A stretch of DNA of 64,000 nucleotides from Pandoraea communis (GCF_902459745.1 NZ_CABPSJ010000002.1:1-64000); one strand, 5' to 3'; numbered from the stretch's first letter, positions 16,382-25,768 are shown. The notes: a model not told the origin generated them from the sequence alone. Program-made: numbers and translations.

Positions 16382-18247
16382 TTACGGCAACGGCAAGCGG
16401 ATCACCGACGGGCAATCCGAGTAAAGCCGTGCGACGTCTTCGGCGCGCAAGGTGAGCACGGCACGCTGATTGACGTAACCCTTGTCAGTGATCTCGCCCA
16501 GCTCGAGCGACGGCGGCGAGGCCAGAATGGCCGCGCGTCCCGCCCGTTGCGAGCTGCCTGCGTCCTGTGCAAGTTGCGCGAGCGCCTCGCCCACCAGCGC
16601 ACGCACCTCCTCGTGCATTGCCATCGCTTTGCCCGCATGTGCGTCGTCGATTTGCCCCGCCTTGGCGCGCATGGCAGGGCCTGGAAAGATCAACAGCCCG
16701 ATCTCGTCCCGGTCGTGCCCCGCGATCACGACATCCGACGCATATGGTGCAAGTGCGGTGACGGCACGCAGGCGCAGCGCACCGACCGACACCCACGTCC
16801 CGCTCGTGAGCTTGAAGTCTTCCGACACCCGGCCATCGAAGATCACGCCCGCACTTGGGTCGTCCGGATCGGACAAGCGCCCCGCATCGCCAGTGCGGTA
16901 GAAACCTTCTTCGTCGAACGCATTGGCGGTGGCCTCCGGATCGCCCGCATAGCGGTGAAACACCGACGGCCCTCGCACCCGCATCTCCAGCTTGTCGCCG
17001 TTGGGCACGAACTTGAGTTCGTTGCCCGGTGTCGGCACACCGATGTTGCCCGCACCCGGAATCGGGAAATGCACACTGGTGATGAGCGGCGACGTCTCCG
17101 TCGCGCCCCACGCGGAGGTAAAGAATGGCAGCGTGTCGCAGTGCCGGGACGCCAACCGCTCGAAGCGCTGCCACACCGCCGGCGGCAGGCTCGCCGCCGC
17201 GTAGAACAACACCTGCAACCGGCCGAAGAAGCGCGCGGCAAACGCGTCGTCGTCTTCCAGAAACGGTGCGAGCGCTTCGAATCCCTTGGGCACGTTGAAG
17301 TGCAACGTGGGCGAGACATCACGCAGATTCTCGATCGAACGGCCGATCAACTCGGGCACGGGACGGCCATCGTCCACATAGAACGCGCCGCCATTGCGCA
17401 ACGCCATGTGGAAGTTGTGATTCGCCCCGAACGTATGACTCCACGGCAACCAATCCACGACGACGGGTGCCGCCTCGTCGATGAAGTGCCAGCATTGCGC
17501 GATCATCTGCTGGTTCGCCGCGAGCATCCGGTGCGTATTGACGACGATTTTCGGTTTCCCCGTCGAGCCGGATGTCAGCAGCAGCTTAGCTGTGTCTTCC
17601 GGGCGCACCTGCGCAAACGCCGCATCGAGTGCAGGCGATGCCGGCACGGCGGCGAGCGCGTCGAAGCGCAGCCAGTCCGGCCGGGCATTGCGGGTTGCGA
17701 CAATCGGGCATCGGATCGGGGCACCGGTGAGCGCACGCGCATAGTCCTCGGCGTCTTCCACGTACACCAGCGCCGGATCGAGCCGCGAGAGAATGCCGTA
17801 CAGCTTGCCCATGTCCTTCGCCACACGCGAGTAAGCGGACGACACGATCGCCGTCTGACGCCCCGCCATCATCGCGCCAAGCACTAGCAACGCGTGGTTG
17901 ACGCTGTTGTCCGAAAGGATCACCACGGGCCGGTCACGGGGCACGTCGAGGTCCAGTAACGCCTGACCGATGCTTCGCGCCATGCGCAGCGCATCGCGGT
18001 ACGTCACGCGCCGCCAGAGGTCAGCGGCCGAAGCGCCCTCGCCCGGCCGCCACCGCTCGGCAACGAACACCGCGTCGGGCGTGCGCGTGGCCCATTGCAC
18101 GAGCCAGTCGGCCGGACTGCGTGCGAATTCGCCCAGCGTGGCTCGCGAGCGAATCACGAAGCTGCCGTCGGCGCGGGTCTCGCGTTCGATGTCCGGTCTG
18201 GCCAGGCGGCGCGCGCCGGTCGCCATTGCGTTCAGTCGATCGTCCAC
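16382..18247 (-). CDS. AMP-dependent acyl-CoA synthetase, feruloyl-CoA synthase-like
   Basis: A 621-residue adenylate-forming enzyme that activates a carboxylic acid to its CoA thioester. The ATP loop is LLLTSGSTGKPK (about 222-233), the A5 motif is SAWGATETSPL, the A7 motif YRTGDAG and the C-terminal catalytic lysine lies in EITDKGYVNQRA. DWLPWSHTFGANHNFHM and the overall layout match the feruloyl-CoA synthase branch. The GTG at 18247 overlaps the upstream binding-protein gene by 16 bp and has AAGGG before it; an ATG at 18226 is an alternative. It is the last gene of the BoxR-linked operon. Confidence 0.88.
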   Translation of the reverse strand: MDDRLNAMATGARRLARPDIERETRADGSFVIRSRATLGEFARSPADWLVQWATRTPDAVFVAERWRPGEGASAADLWRRVTYRDALRMARSIGQALLDLDVPRDRPVVILSDNSVNHALLVLGAMMAGRQTAIVSSAYSRVAKDMGKLYGILSRLDPALVYVEDAEDYARALTGAPIRCPIVATRNARPDWLRFDALAAVPASPALDAAFAQVRPEDTAKLLLTSGSTGKPKIVVNTHRMLAANQQMIAQCWHFIDEAAPVVVDWLPWSHTFGANHNFHMALRNGGAFYVDDGRPVPELIGRSIENLRDVSPTLHFNVPKGFEALAPFLEDDDAFAARFFGRLQVLFYAAASLPPAVWQRFERLASRHCDTLPFFTSAWGATETSPLITSVHFPIPGAGNIGVPTPGNELKFVPNGDKLEMRVRGPSVFHRYAGDPEATANAFDEEGFYRTGDAGRLSDPDDPSAGVIFDGRVSEDFKLTSGTWVSVGALRLRAVTALAPYASDVVIAGHDRDEIGLLIFPGPAMRAKAGQIDDAHAGKAMAMHEEVRALVGEALAQLAQDAGSSQRAGRAAILASPPSLELGEITDKGYVNQRAVLTLRAEDVARLYSDCPSVIRLPLP

Positions 18248-19413
18248 TTGCCGCCCTTCACCGTGACGAGCACGCGACCGTCTTCGCCGTAAGCCGAATG
18301 GTCCTGTGCGTTGACATTGATCATGCCGTGCGTTGCCGCAAGGCCGCGTGTCTGTTCGATGGCGCTCACCAAGGCATCGCGGAACGCTTGCGTGCCCGGT
18401 TGTGCCTGCTTCGCCGCCACGGCGACGGCACGGTCGAGCACCAGATAGGCGTCGTACGCATACCCTGCGAACAGATTGCGCGACCCGGCCCCGTATTGCG
18501 CCTCGTAACGCTTCACAAAGTCGGTGGCGACCGCTTTGCCCGGATGATTCGCGCGCAGTTGCTCGGCCACGAGAATATTACCGACGGGCAGAATCGCCCC
18601 CTCGGCATTTTTGCCCGCCACACGCAGGAAGTCGTTGTTCGCCACACCGTGCGTCTGGTAGATGCGTCCCTTGTAGCCGCGCTCGCGCAACGTGCTCATC
18701 GGCAATGCCCCCGGCGTGCCGCTGGCCGCGATGATGACGGCGTCGACGTTGGCCGACATCATCTTGAGCGCCTGTGCCGTTACGGACTGGTCGTTGCGGG
18801 CATACCGCTCGACCGGCGCCACCTGAATCTGCCGGGTGGCCGCGCGCGCCTGAATGTCCTTGAGCCATGCCTCGCCGTACGAATCGGAGAACCCGATGAA
18901 GCCCAGCGTCTTCACCTTGTGGGCCTTCATGTCATCGAGTACGGCATCGGCCATGACGGCAACCGACTGCGGCAGCGAGAAGACGTAACGCATTTGCGCC
19001 GCACTCGGCACGAACGGGCACAGGCCCAGTTGCGGCGTGCGCGTATCGGCAGCAACCGCCGCGACCGCCAGGCACGCCGGCGTGGTCGACGACCCGATGA
19101 TGGTGTCGACCTTGTCCTCCGTCGCCAGCCGGCGTGCGTTCTTGGTCGCCGTGGTCGGATCGGTGGCGTCGTCGAGCACGATGTAGCGGGCCGGCAATCC
19201 CCCGAGCGTGGGCGGGAGCATGCCGATGGCCTGTTTCTCCGGGATGCCGAGCGAGGCGCCGGGGCCGGTGGTCGAGAGTGTGACACCGACGGTAACGCCC
19301 GCCGGTTGCGCCCATGCCTGCGTGGCTGTGCACAACGCCGCCACGCATAGGGACAGCGCACGACGTGTCGCGCCAGAGAAAGCAAAACCGCGTGTGAACC
19401 TGTTTGCCGCCAT
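18232..19413 (-). CDS. Branched-chain amino acid-type ABC transporter substrate-binding protein (LivK-like)
   Basis: A 393-residue periplasmic protein with signal peptide ending AQAWAQ. The mature part starts GVTVGVTLSTTGPGASLGIPEKQA and contains DDATDPTTATKNARRLATEDKVDTIIG, standard for type I periplasmic binding proteins of the Liv family; such Burkholderiales proteins often bind aromatic acids. No permease or ATPase gene of a Liv transporter is present nearby, so it must work with components encoded elsewhere or act as a scavenger. It lies between the BKACE and CoA ligase genes. Confidence 0.9.
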   Translation of the reverse strand: MAANRFTRGFAFSGATRRALSLCVAALCTATQAWAQPAGVTVGVTLSTTGPGASLGIPEKQAIGMLPPTLGGLPARYIVLDDATDPTTATKNARRLATEDKVDTIIGSSTTPACLAVAAVAADTRTPQLGLCPFVPSAAQMRYVFSLPQSVAVMADAVLDDMKAHKVKTLGFIGFSDSYGEAWLKDIQARAATRQIQVAPVERYARNDQSVTAQALKMMSANVDAVIIAASGTPGALPMSTLRERGYKGRIYQTHGVANNDFLRVAGKNAEGAILPVGNILVAEQLRANHPGKAVATDFVKRYEAQYGAGSRNLFAGYAYDAYLVLDRAVAVAAKQAQPGTQAFRDALVSAIEQTRGLAATHGMINVNAQDHSAYGEDGRVLVTVKGGKWTID

Positions 19414-19476
19414 GTGACATGTCTCCTTGTCTTTTCATTTTTTGGGGCCGGACAGCTTGCGACGCACTACCTCGGA

Positions 19477-20397
19477 TCAACGCACGGCGAACTCCGGCAG
19501 CACTTCACGATTGCGAGGCAAACCCGTGATTTCGCGAGCTTCGGCGGGCGTCGCCGGCTCATAGCCCATCTCGCGCACGAGGCGCACCACGCGCTCCGTC
19601 AGTTGCTGGTTCGTCGCCAGCACGCCTTGCTCGTAATACAGGTTGTCTTCGAGACCAACGCGCACGTGACCGCCCAGCAGCAGCGAGTTCATTGCTGACG
19701 GAAGCTGCGCCGGACCGATGCCGCTCACACAGAAGATGCTTCCCTTGGGCAGCAGATCGACCATCGATTGCAGAACGCGCGGTGTGTACGGCATGGCGTT
19801 CTGAAATCCGCGATGCACGCCGAGCACAAGGTTCACGAAGAACGGCTCGTCGTCGAAGCCGGCTGCGGTGAGCGTGGCGAGGTCCTGCACGATGTGTGTG
19901 GGACTGAAGACTTCCCACTCCGGCTTGATGCCTCGCTTCTTCATCTCGACGGCGAGATGCTTGGAGCGCTCCGGTGACGTGTGCATGAGGATTTCCTTGC
20001 CACCGAAGCTCGCGATGATCGTGGTGGCGTCCAGCGTGCACATCTCGGCGCCGGCATCCATCCCCTTCAGGCGCTCTTCCCAGAGGATTTCCCAATAGCC
20101 GTTGTCAGCCTGACCGATCATCTCGCCGTGTACGCCACCGCCCGTCGAGTTGTTGATAACGATGTCGCACTTGTCGCGAATGCGGCGGTTGATATCGCGA
20201 TAGATCGCCGGATCGCACGTCGCGCCGTCGTCGCCAGGACGACGCGCATGGATGGCCACGACGCTCGCGCCCGCGTTGTAGCAGTCGTAGACGTCGCGCG
20301 CGATCTCGTCGGGCTGGGTCGGCAGATGGGGGTTCTGCGACTTGAACGCCATGCCTCCCGTGGGCGCGATGGTCACGATGACTTTCGGTTTGCTCAT
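19477..20397 (-). CDS. BKACE (beta-keto acid cleavage enzyme, DUF849) family protein
   Basis: A 306-residue TIM-barrel enzyme. The family condenses a beta-keto acid with acetyl-CoA, giving acetoacetate and a shortened acyl-CoA. Visible blocks are [27 protein letters not shown] and [11 protein letters not shown]. The canonical zinc pair H-x-H is A-I-H here (residues 48-50), so one usual metal ligand is an alanine and the usual Asp after it is Arg. This marks a divergent subgroup. AAGGAGGAG precedes the ATG. It stands next to a dehydrogenase that could supply its beta-keto acid. Confidence 0.87.
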   Translation of the reverse strand: MSKPKVIVTIAPTGGMAFKSQNPHLPTQPDEIARDVYDCYNAGASVVAIHARRPGDDGATCDPAIYRDINRRIRDKCDIVINNSTGGGVHGEMIGQADNGYWEILWEERLKGMDAGAEMCTLDATTIIASFGGKEILMHTSPERSKHLAVEMKKRGIKPEWEVFSPTHIVQDLATLTAAGFDDEPFFVNLVLGVHRGFQNAMPYTPRVLQSMVDLLPKGSIFCVSGIGPAQLPSAMNSLLLGGHVRVGLEDNLYYEQGVLATNQQLTERVVRLVREMGYEPATPAEAREITGLPRNREVLPEFAVR

Positions 20398-20483
20398 GCC
20401 TGTCTCCTCCTTCGTTGAATTCGGGGCCCCACCGTCGATTCGACGTGGCGGGGCATTGATGACAATGACGCCGGCTACGCCGG

Positions 20484-21410
20484 TTACCGCTTGCTCGCGA
20501 GAATGCCGAGGATGATGGCGTCTCGCTGCGCTTCGAGCCCCGCGTTGTCCCGTCCGGCAAGTTCGGCCTCGACGCCGGCCGTGATACGGGCTTTCAGGTC
20601 ATCCGTCAGCACCGGCTCGCCGAGGTCTGCCCACCACGATTCGATGGGCGGGCCAAGATGCTCCAGCAGATGCGCAATGCCGCCGGCACCGCCCGACAGA
20701 TGCAGATTGAGGAACGGCCCCAGCGCAGCCCAACGCAGACCCGGACCATACGCAATCGCGTCGTCGATATCGGTGACGGACGCCACACCGGTATCGACCA
20801 GATGGATCGCCTCGCGCCAAAGCGCGGCTTGCAACCGGTTCGCGATGTGGCCCTTGACCTCTTTCTTCACATGAATCGGACGCTTGCCGACGGCGCGGTA
20901 GAACTGCATCGCCGTGTCGATGGCCGCCTGCGACGACTGCTCGCCGCCAATGACCTCCACCAGCGGAATCAGATGCGGGGGATTGAACGGATGCCCGAGC
21001 ACGACACGCTCGGGATGTGCGCAGACCGACTGCACGCGGCTCATCAGAAGGCCCGACGAACTCGAGGCAATCACCACGGACGATGGCAATGCCGCGTCCA
21101 TCTTGCGGAAGAGATCCTGCTTCAGGTCTTCGCGCTCGGGACCGTTCTCCTGCACGAAATCGGCGCCGGCGAGCGCGCCGTCGAGCGTGTCGTGGAACGT
21201 CAATGCGTCGCGCGAGGCACCTGCCGACAGGCCAATGCGCGTCAGCGTGGGCCAGTCCGCGTCGACGGCTTCGCGCAAACGCTCGCGAGCGCCCGGCGCC
21301 GGATCCCACGCGCTCACGCGCAGACCGCGCGCCAGAAAATATGCCGCCCAACTCGCACCAATGACACCGGTGCCGATGACCGCCACCTGTTCAATGTTGT
21401 CGTATTTCAC
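20484..21410 (-). CDS. 3-hydroxyacyl-CoA dehydrogenase / carnitine 3-dehydrogenase-like protein
   Basis: A 308-residue NAD-dependent dehydrogenase. The Rossmann loop is [17 protein letters not shown] (GTGVIG at 13-18), the catalytic His lies in [18 protein letters not shown], and [22 protein letters not shown] is the domain junction. The sequence resembles L-carnitine dehydrogenase as well as 3-hydroxybutyryl-CoA dehydrogenase; the thioesterase domain often fused to carnitine dehydrogenases is absent. The GTG at 21410 follows GGAG by six bases. Beside a BKACE gene, the carnitine-type role (beta-hydroxy acid to beta-keto acid) is the more likely, but the substrate is unknown. Confidence 0.85.
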   Translation of the reverse strand: MKYDNIEQVAVIGTGVIGASWAAYFLARGLRVSAWDPAPGARERLREAVDADWPTLTRIGLSAGASRDALTFHDTLDGALAGADFVQENGPEREDLKQDLFRKMDAALPSSVVIASSSSGLLMSRVQSVCAHPERVVLGHPFNPPHLIPLVEVIGGEQSSQAAIDTAMQFYRAVGKRPIHVKKEVKGHIANRLQAALWREAIHLVDTGVASVTDIDDAIAYGPGLRWAALGPFLNLHLSGGAGGIAHLLEHLGPPIESWWADLGEPVLTDDLKARITAGVEAELAGRDNAGLEAQRDAIILGILASKR

Positions 21411-21439
21411 ATTCGTCTCCGTGGGGGTGGGCCCGGCGG

Positions 21440-22198
21440 CTAACGTGCCGCGCGGCCCAGAAAGCGTTCCATGCGCTCGCGCGCCTCGGGTGAGGCCAAC
21501 ATCAATGCGCTCGTCACCGACTCGGTGAACAGGCCGTCGGCCATCGACATGTCGTGAATGCGCGACAGTGCGTGAATCGTCGCCCAATTCGACAAGGGAC
21601 TATTCTGCGCCGTCTCGCGGGCTAGTTGTGTCGCCAGGGCGAGCCCCGCACCCGCGTCGGTCAAATAGTGACCGAGGCCCAGGCGCTCACCGTCAACGGC
21701 GTCGTAGCGACGGCCGGTGAGCATCATCTCCGTCATGCGGTCCGGACCGAGAATGCGCGCCACGCGCACCGACGCGCCGCCGCCGACGAAGATGCCGCGC
21801 TTGCCTTCGGGCAACTGGAAGAATGCGCTGCGCTCGATGACACGCACATGCGCGGCCAGCGCCAGTTCGAGCCCGCCGCCGATCACTGCACCGTGCAACA
21901 CGGCGACCACCGGACGGCCGCCGAACTGAATTTCGTGGAACACCTTGTGCCAGCGTTGCGAGACGCGCAGCACGTCGATGGGATCGCGGGTGCTGTTTTC
22001 GGACAAGTCCAGTCCGGCGCAGAAGTGCTCGCCGGCACCGTTCAGGACGACGGCGCGCACGCTGTCGTCGAAATCGCGAAACACCGCTTCGAGCGAATCG
22101 ATGGCCGCGTCGCAAAGCGCGTTGCGCTTGTCTGCGCGCTCAAGGGTAACGAAGGCGATGGCGTCGTCGACGCGCACGCGCAAGTGGGGATAGGTCAT
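21440..22198 (-). CDS. Enoyl-CoA hydratase/isomerase family protein
   Basis: A 252-residue crotonase-fold enzyme. It shows VTLERADKRNALCDAAI, the first oxyanion segment GEHFCAGLDLSE and the second HGAVIGGGLELALAAHVRV. The usual catalytic Glu of hydratases near FFQLPEGKRGIFVGGGASVRV is replaced in part by a Gly-rich loop, so the exact reaction (hydration, isomerisation or cleavage) is uncertain. Starts at 22198 and 22207 are both possible; GGAG sits 12 and 3 bases before them. It is the first gene of the operon and lies 29 bp before the dehydrogenase start. Confidence 0.85.
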   Translation of the reverse strand: MTYPHLRVRVDDAIAFVTLERADKRNALCDAAIDSLEAVFRDFDDSVRAVVLNGAGEHFCAGLDLSENSTRDPIDVLRVSQRWHKVFHEIQFGGRPVVAVLHGAVIGGGLELALAAHVRVIERSAFFQLPEGKRGIFVGGGASVRVARILGPDRMTEMMLTGRRYDAVDGERLGLGHYLTDAGAGLALATQLARETAQNSPLSNWATIHALSRIHDMSMADGLFTESVTSALMLASPEARERMERFLGRAAR

Positions 22199-22221
22199 TG
22201 TCTGCATTCGCTCCAAATCTT

Positions 22222-22247
22222 GGAAAGTATCTTATAAGATATTTTCC
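22222..22247. promoter_or_regulatory. 26-bp palindrome in the enoyl-CoA hydratase/BoxR intergenic region
   Basis: Outer arms GGAAA and TTTCC flank the perfect 14-bp core TATCTTATAAGATA; over 26 bp only one base pair breaks the symmetry. It begins 24 bp upstream of the first gene of the catabolic operon. A second, weaker dyad (TTGCGC-N5-GTGCAA, 22251-22267) follows. This is a strong candidate operator for the divergent BoxR-type regulator or for an unlinked GntR-type one. Confidence 0.7.
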
Positions 22248-22417
22248 GTATTGCGCGATTTGTGCAATGCAGTTCAGGGTTAACAGGGATATTTAGCCAA
22301 ACAAGGCAATTTAATGCATATTCAACAAAAATGACGGGCGAGATGGGGAATGCTCGGGTTGCACCACTGATATCTCATAGTATATTTATCGCAACATCTC
22401 TTCCCGCCTGTTGCCCC

Positions 22418-23335
22418 ATGAGGAAACCGCTCGCCGACTCCGCGCCGCCTGATCTGGACGACGACACCGAAGCAGGCGTGTCGTCGCGGCTGGCCTCGTT
22501 GGCGCAACAGGTGCGCACACTACGAGCGCAACGCGGCATGACGCGCAAGCAGCTCGCTGCGCAGTCGGGTGTCTCGCTACCCTATCTCGCCCGCGTGGAG
22601 GCCGGCACCGGCAACGTCTCGCTGGCTGTCCTGCACAAACTCTCGGAAGCGTTGAACGTGGGCGTGGAAACGCTCGTGGCCGAGCGCACCGCGTATGACG
22701 GCGATTTGCTGATCCTCGTCGAATATCTGCGACAACAGCCGCCGGAAGTCCTCTCGCGGTTGCGCCGTCAGATCGTCGTGCCGGGGGTGACCGACGCACG
22801 CCGCACAGGACAGCGCATCGCCCTCATCGGTCTGCGCGGCGCGGGCAAGTCGACGCTCGGGCCACAGTTGGCGCAGGCCATCGGCGCGCCTTTCATCGAA
22901 CTGGACAAGGAAGTCGAGCGTGAAGCCGGCATCGCCATCGGCGAAGTCATCACGCTGTATGGACAAGCGGCGATGCGCCGCATCGAGCGCCAATGCATCG
23001 AGCGGATCATTGCCGATCACGAGCATGTCGTGCTCGCGACAGGCGGCGGGATCGTCTCCGAAGCGCCGACCTACGAGCGCGTGCTCCGGGCATTTCGCAC
23101 CGTCTGGCTGCGCGCCCGGCCCGAAGTCCACTTCCAGCGCGTGATGCAGCAAAACGACGCCCGCATCGCCACCGAAGCGCTACGCAACGAGGCGCTGGAA
23201 CACATCCACCGCATGCTCGATGCCCGCGAGTCGCTTTACCGGCTGGCCGACATCACGCTCGACACCTCCGACCTCACGCCCCAAGCCGCACTCGCGGCAC
23301 TCAAGAACGATCTGACCCCTGCACGAGCGGCTTGA
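22418..23335 (+). CDS. BoxR-type regulator: XRE HTH fused to a shikimate kinase-like domain
   Basis: A 305-residue fusion. Residues 28-84 form an XRE helix-turn-helix (VRTLRAQRGMTRKQLAAQSGVSLPYLARVEAGTGNVS). Residues 130-300 are shikimate kinase-like with the P-loop IGLRGAGKSTLG (around 138-145), FIELDKEVEREAG and VVLATGGGIVSE. In BoxR and BzdR of benzoate degraders this kinase-like half senses an aromatic acyl-CoA. By analogy it should repress the divergent catabolic operon until its CoA-ester intermediate accumulates. The ATG at 22418 is the first that leads directly into the conserved part; the long upstream frame is AT-rich intergenic DNA. Confidence 0.9.
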   Translation: MRKPLADSAPPDLDDDTEAGVSSRLASLAQQVRTLRAQRGMTRKQLAAQSGVSLPYLARVEAGTGNVSLAVLHKLSEALNVGVETLVAERTAYDGDLLILVEYLRQQPPEVLSRLRRQIVVPGVTDARRTGQRIALIGLRGAGKSTLGPQLAQAIGAPFIELDKEVEREAGIAIGEVITLYGQAAMRRIERQCIERIIADHEHVVLATGGGIVSEAPTYERVLRAFRTVWLRARPEVHFQRVMQQNDARIATEALRNEALEHIHRMLDARESLYRLADITLDTSDLTPQAALAALKNDLTPARAA

Positions 23336-23432
23336 TTTCACGCCTATTGCGTGTCCCCTTACCCCTGTCGCACTCGCGAGCCGCATGAGGCGTTGAAACG
23401 GCGGGGTAAATGCTCCCGCACGACGCACGCGC

Positions 23433-23461
23433 TTGAGCTATCACAGACGCCGTACTATAGT
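23433..23461 (+). promoter_or_regulatory. Sigma-70-type promoter upstream of the FRG gene
   Basis: TTGAGC, a 17-bp spacer and TATAGT precede the FRG-domain gene, leaving a leader of about 80 nt. It indicates that this gene has its own promoter and is not part of the upstream BoxR transcript. Confidence 0.55.
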
Positions 23462-23550
23462 GGCCGACGCCATGCATCGCTTGCGGTGCCTTGGCGTGCT
23501 CACAAAATGTCGTGGCGGCGTTGCACGCCAACTCGAGGATTTCGCCCACT

Positions 23551-24336
23551 ATGGACACCACCGTCGTCGAAAGCTGGAAGGATTTCATGGAATTGTCCTC
23601 CCGCTTCGAAGGTTGGGCCTTTCGCGGGCAGCAGGATGCGCGCTGGCATCTGCAAAGCTCGCTCTCCCGGTATCTGCACGCCTATGTGTCGGACAAGGAG
23701 CAGTGGCGCAGTCGTGAGGCGCGCGCCATCCGCATCTTCCGGCGCAAGGCGCATAACCATGTGCCATGGCCCGAGCTGTTGCACGACGACCTGCGCTGCC
23801 TCGGGTTGATGCAGCACCATGGCGCGCCCACGCGTTTGCTGGACTTCACCAAATCGCCCTTTGTCGCGGCTTTCTTCGCGCTGGAGCGCGCGACGAGCGA
23901 TTCGGCCATCTTCGCCCTCAACACCCCCGCCCTGTACGACGACCGCGCCCGCCCGCGTCATGCGCCATGGCTGACCCGCGATACGATCGATCCGCGCGTC
24001 AAGGGGAACATGGAAAAGTACTTTCTCGGCAACGACAACGACGTGGTCTGGTTCGGCGAGCCGGAAGAGATGGACGGCCGCCTGATCGCGCAATCGGGAA
24101 CGTTGGTGGTGCCCGGCGTGATCGACCGGCCGCTGCATCGTATTCTCGACGGCTACGAGAGCGAAGAGCCGCTGCTGCGCAAAATCGTGATGCCCGCAGC
24201 GCTGCGTGCGGACGCAATGAAATGGCTTTACCGGATGAACGTGACGAACGCGTCGCTGTTTCCGGATCTCGACGGACTGGCGCGCTCGATTGCCGTCGAA
24301 ATTGAGATGGTCTGGCCGACGCAGACACTCGGGTGA
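23551..24336 (+). CDS. FRG-domain protein
   Basis: A 261-residue soluble protein carrying the FRG domain, named for its Phe-Arg-Gly motif, here AFRGQ at residues 23-27. Other conserved parts are HLQSSLSRYL, LRCLGLMQHHGAPTRLLDFTKSPFVAAFFAL and FRRKAHNH. The domain is widespread in bacteria and phages and suspected of ADP-ribosyltransferase-like activity, but its biochemistry is unsettled. It has no recognisable immunity partner or mobile-element marker beside it. The ATG at 23551 is supported by GAGGAT about ten bases upstream. It runs convergently with the GGDEF gene. Confidence 0.85.
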   Translation: MDTTVVESWKDFMELSSRFEGWAFRGQQDARWHLQSSLSRYLHAYVSDKEQWRSREARAIRIFRRKAHNHVPWPELLHDDLRCLGLMQHHGAPTRLLDFTKSPFVAAFFALERATSDSAIFALNTPALYDDRARPRHAPWLTRDTIDPRVKGNMEKYFLGNDNDVVWFGEPEEMDGRLIAQSGTLVVPGVIDRPLHRILDGYESEEPLLRKIVMPAALRADAMKWLYRMNVTNASLFPDLDGLARSIAVEIEMVWPTQTLG

Positions 24337-24367
24337 GCACGCGTCTGAGCGTGCTTCACGGTGCGCC

Positions 24368-25768
24368 TTACATCAGACGCGCCAGAAAGCTGGCCCCGCC
24401 CGACTTACGCTCGGACTTGTTCGCATACATGCGCTGATCGGCAACGCGAATCAGTTCGCTCATCGATTCGCCGTCGTCGGGGAAAACCGCGACACCGACA
24501 CTCACGCGCACGGCCAGGCTCGCGTCGTTTACCGAGACGGCCTGCTCTATCTCCGAGCGCAGACGCGCCACCGCAAAGTCGATTCGCTCGACGATCTCGA
24601 CGTCCTGAACAATGGTGACGAATTCGTCGCCGGAATGACGCGCCACAAAGCCGCCCTCCGTCACCCCCGCCTTCATGCGGCGCCCAATCTCCTTGAGCAC
24701 CAGGTCGCCTGTTGCATGCCCGAGGCTGTCGTTCACCCCCTTGAATCCGTCGATGTCGGCGAAGAGCAGCGCCAGCTTGCCGTTGGTGCGTTGCGCACGG
24801 CGCACGGCCTCACTGGCGAATTCACCGAATGTGCGGCGGTTCGGCAGGCCGGTCAGTTCGTCGAAACGTGCGGCTTTGTAGAGATCGTCGATGAGTTGCT
24901 TGCGCTCGATCGCCAACGCCGTCTGATCGCACACGAACGCGAGCAACCGTTGCGCCGCCTCCGCCTGCAACGCGCGAGGCGGACCGTAGATCATGAGCGT
25001 GCCCACCGCGCGCCGCGCCGTGTACATCGGCAACACCGCCAACGCATGTTTTCCGGGCGCCACGGCCTCGTCGGGCGAGAAAGGTTCGCCATACCACTGT
25101 GCAGGCGACGGGGTCTGCCCAACGCCGGGCGTGGCCTCGATCAATCGCCACTGCGCTTGCTGCGCATTCGTCGCCCGTGTAGAAAGCGCCGCAGTCTGCG
25201 ACCAGTCAAGCACCGGTATGTCGGCATTCTCGCGGTACTGATACGCCTTCTCCCACGTCATCAGTTCGCCGTCGCACGTGGCAACGACGAGGGCGTGAAT
25301 GGGAAACAGCGTGGAGAGCGTGTCGTGAACGGCCTTGCACAGCGAGCGGACATCCGCCGCGTCGTGGGCCGCTTCGGAAATCGAATAGGTCGCGCGTTGC
25401 AACGCTTCGGCGTGCTTCTTCGCCGACACGTCGCGCGCCACACCGATGCGCAGCCCATGCTCGCCGGACCAGCGGGCAGACCACATGATGTGGACGTAAT
25501 GACCGTCCTTGTGAATATAGCGATTCTCGAAACCGATGCGCGGATGCCCCGACATCACAAGCTTCGACTCGTCAATCGTGCGCTCGCGGTCTTCCTTCGC
25601 CACGAAATCGATCATCGAGCGCCCCATCAATTCCTGCGGCGAGTAGCCGAGAATATGCTCACAGGCCGGGCTCACATACACCAGAGTGCCGGTCTGATTG
25701 ACGAGAAACACTGCGTCCAGCAGCAACTCCATACAGCTTGCCAGGACGTCTCTTGTTACGAATTCCAT
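24368..25768 (-). CDS. PAS-GAF-GGDEF diguanylate cyclase
   Basis: A 466-residue cytoplasmic signalling protein. A PAS domain covers about residues 8-120 (DAVFLVNQTGTLVYVSPACEHILGYSP), a GAF-like domain about 130-290, and GGDEF the remainder (DELTGLPNRRTF, LFADIDGFKGVND, HSGDEF). The active-site loop is SGDEF rather than GGDEF, a variant found in some active enzymes. The product-inhibition RxxD motif is absent (TEGG occupies its place), so no allosteric inhibition by c-di-GMP is expected. No membrane segment. The start at 25768 is uncertain because no clear Shine-Dalgarno is present. Confidence 0.88.
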   Translation of the reverse strand: MEFVTRDVLASCMELLLDAVFLVNQTGTLVYVSPACEHILGYSPQELMGRSMIDFVAKEDRERTIDESKLVMSGHPRIGFENRYIHKDGHYVHIMWSARWSGEHGLRIGVARDVSAKKHAEALQRATYSISEAAHDAADVRSLCKAVHDTLSTLFPIHALVVATCDGELMTWEKAYQYRENADIPVLDWSQTAALSTRATNAQQAQWRLIEATPGVGQTPSPAQWYGEPFSPDEAVAPGKHALAVLPMYTARRAVGTLMIYGPPRALQAEAAQRLLAFVCDQTALAIERKQLIDDLYKAARFDELTGLPNRRTFGEFASEAVRRAQRTNGKLALLFADIDGFKGVNDSLGHATGDLVLKEIGRRMKAGVTEGGFVARHSGDEFVTIVQDVEIVERIDFAVARLRSEIEQAVSVNDASLAVRVSVGVAVFPDDGESMSELIRVADQRMYANKSERKSGGASFLARLM

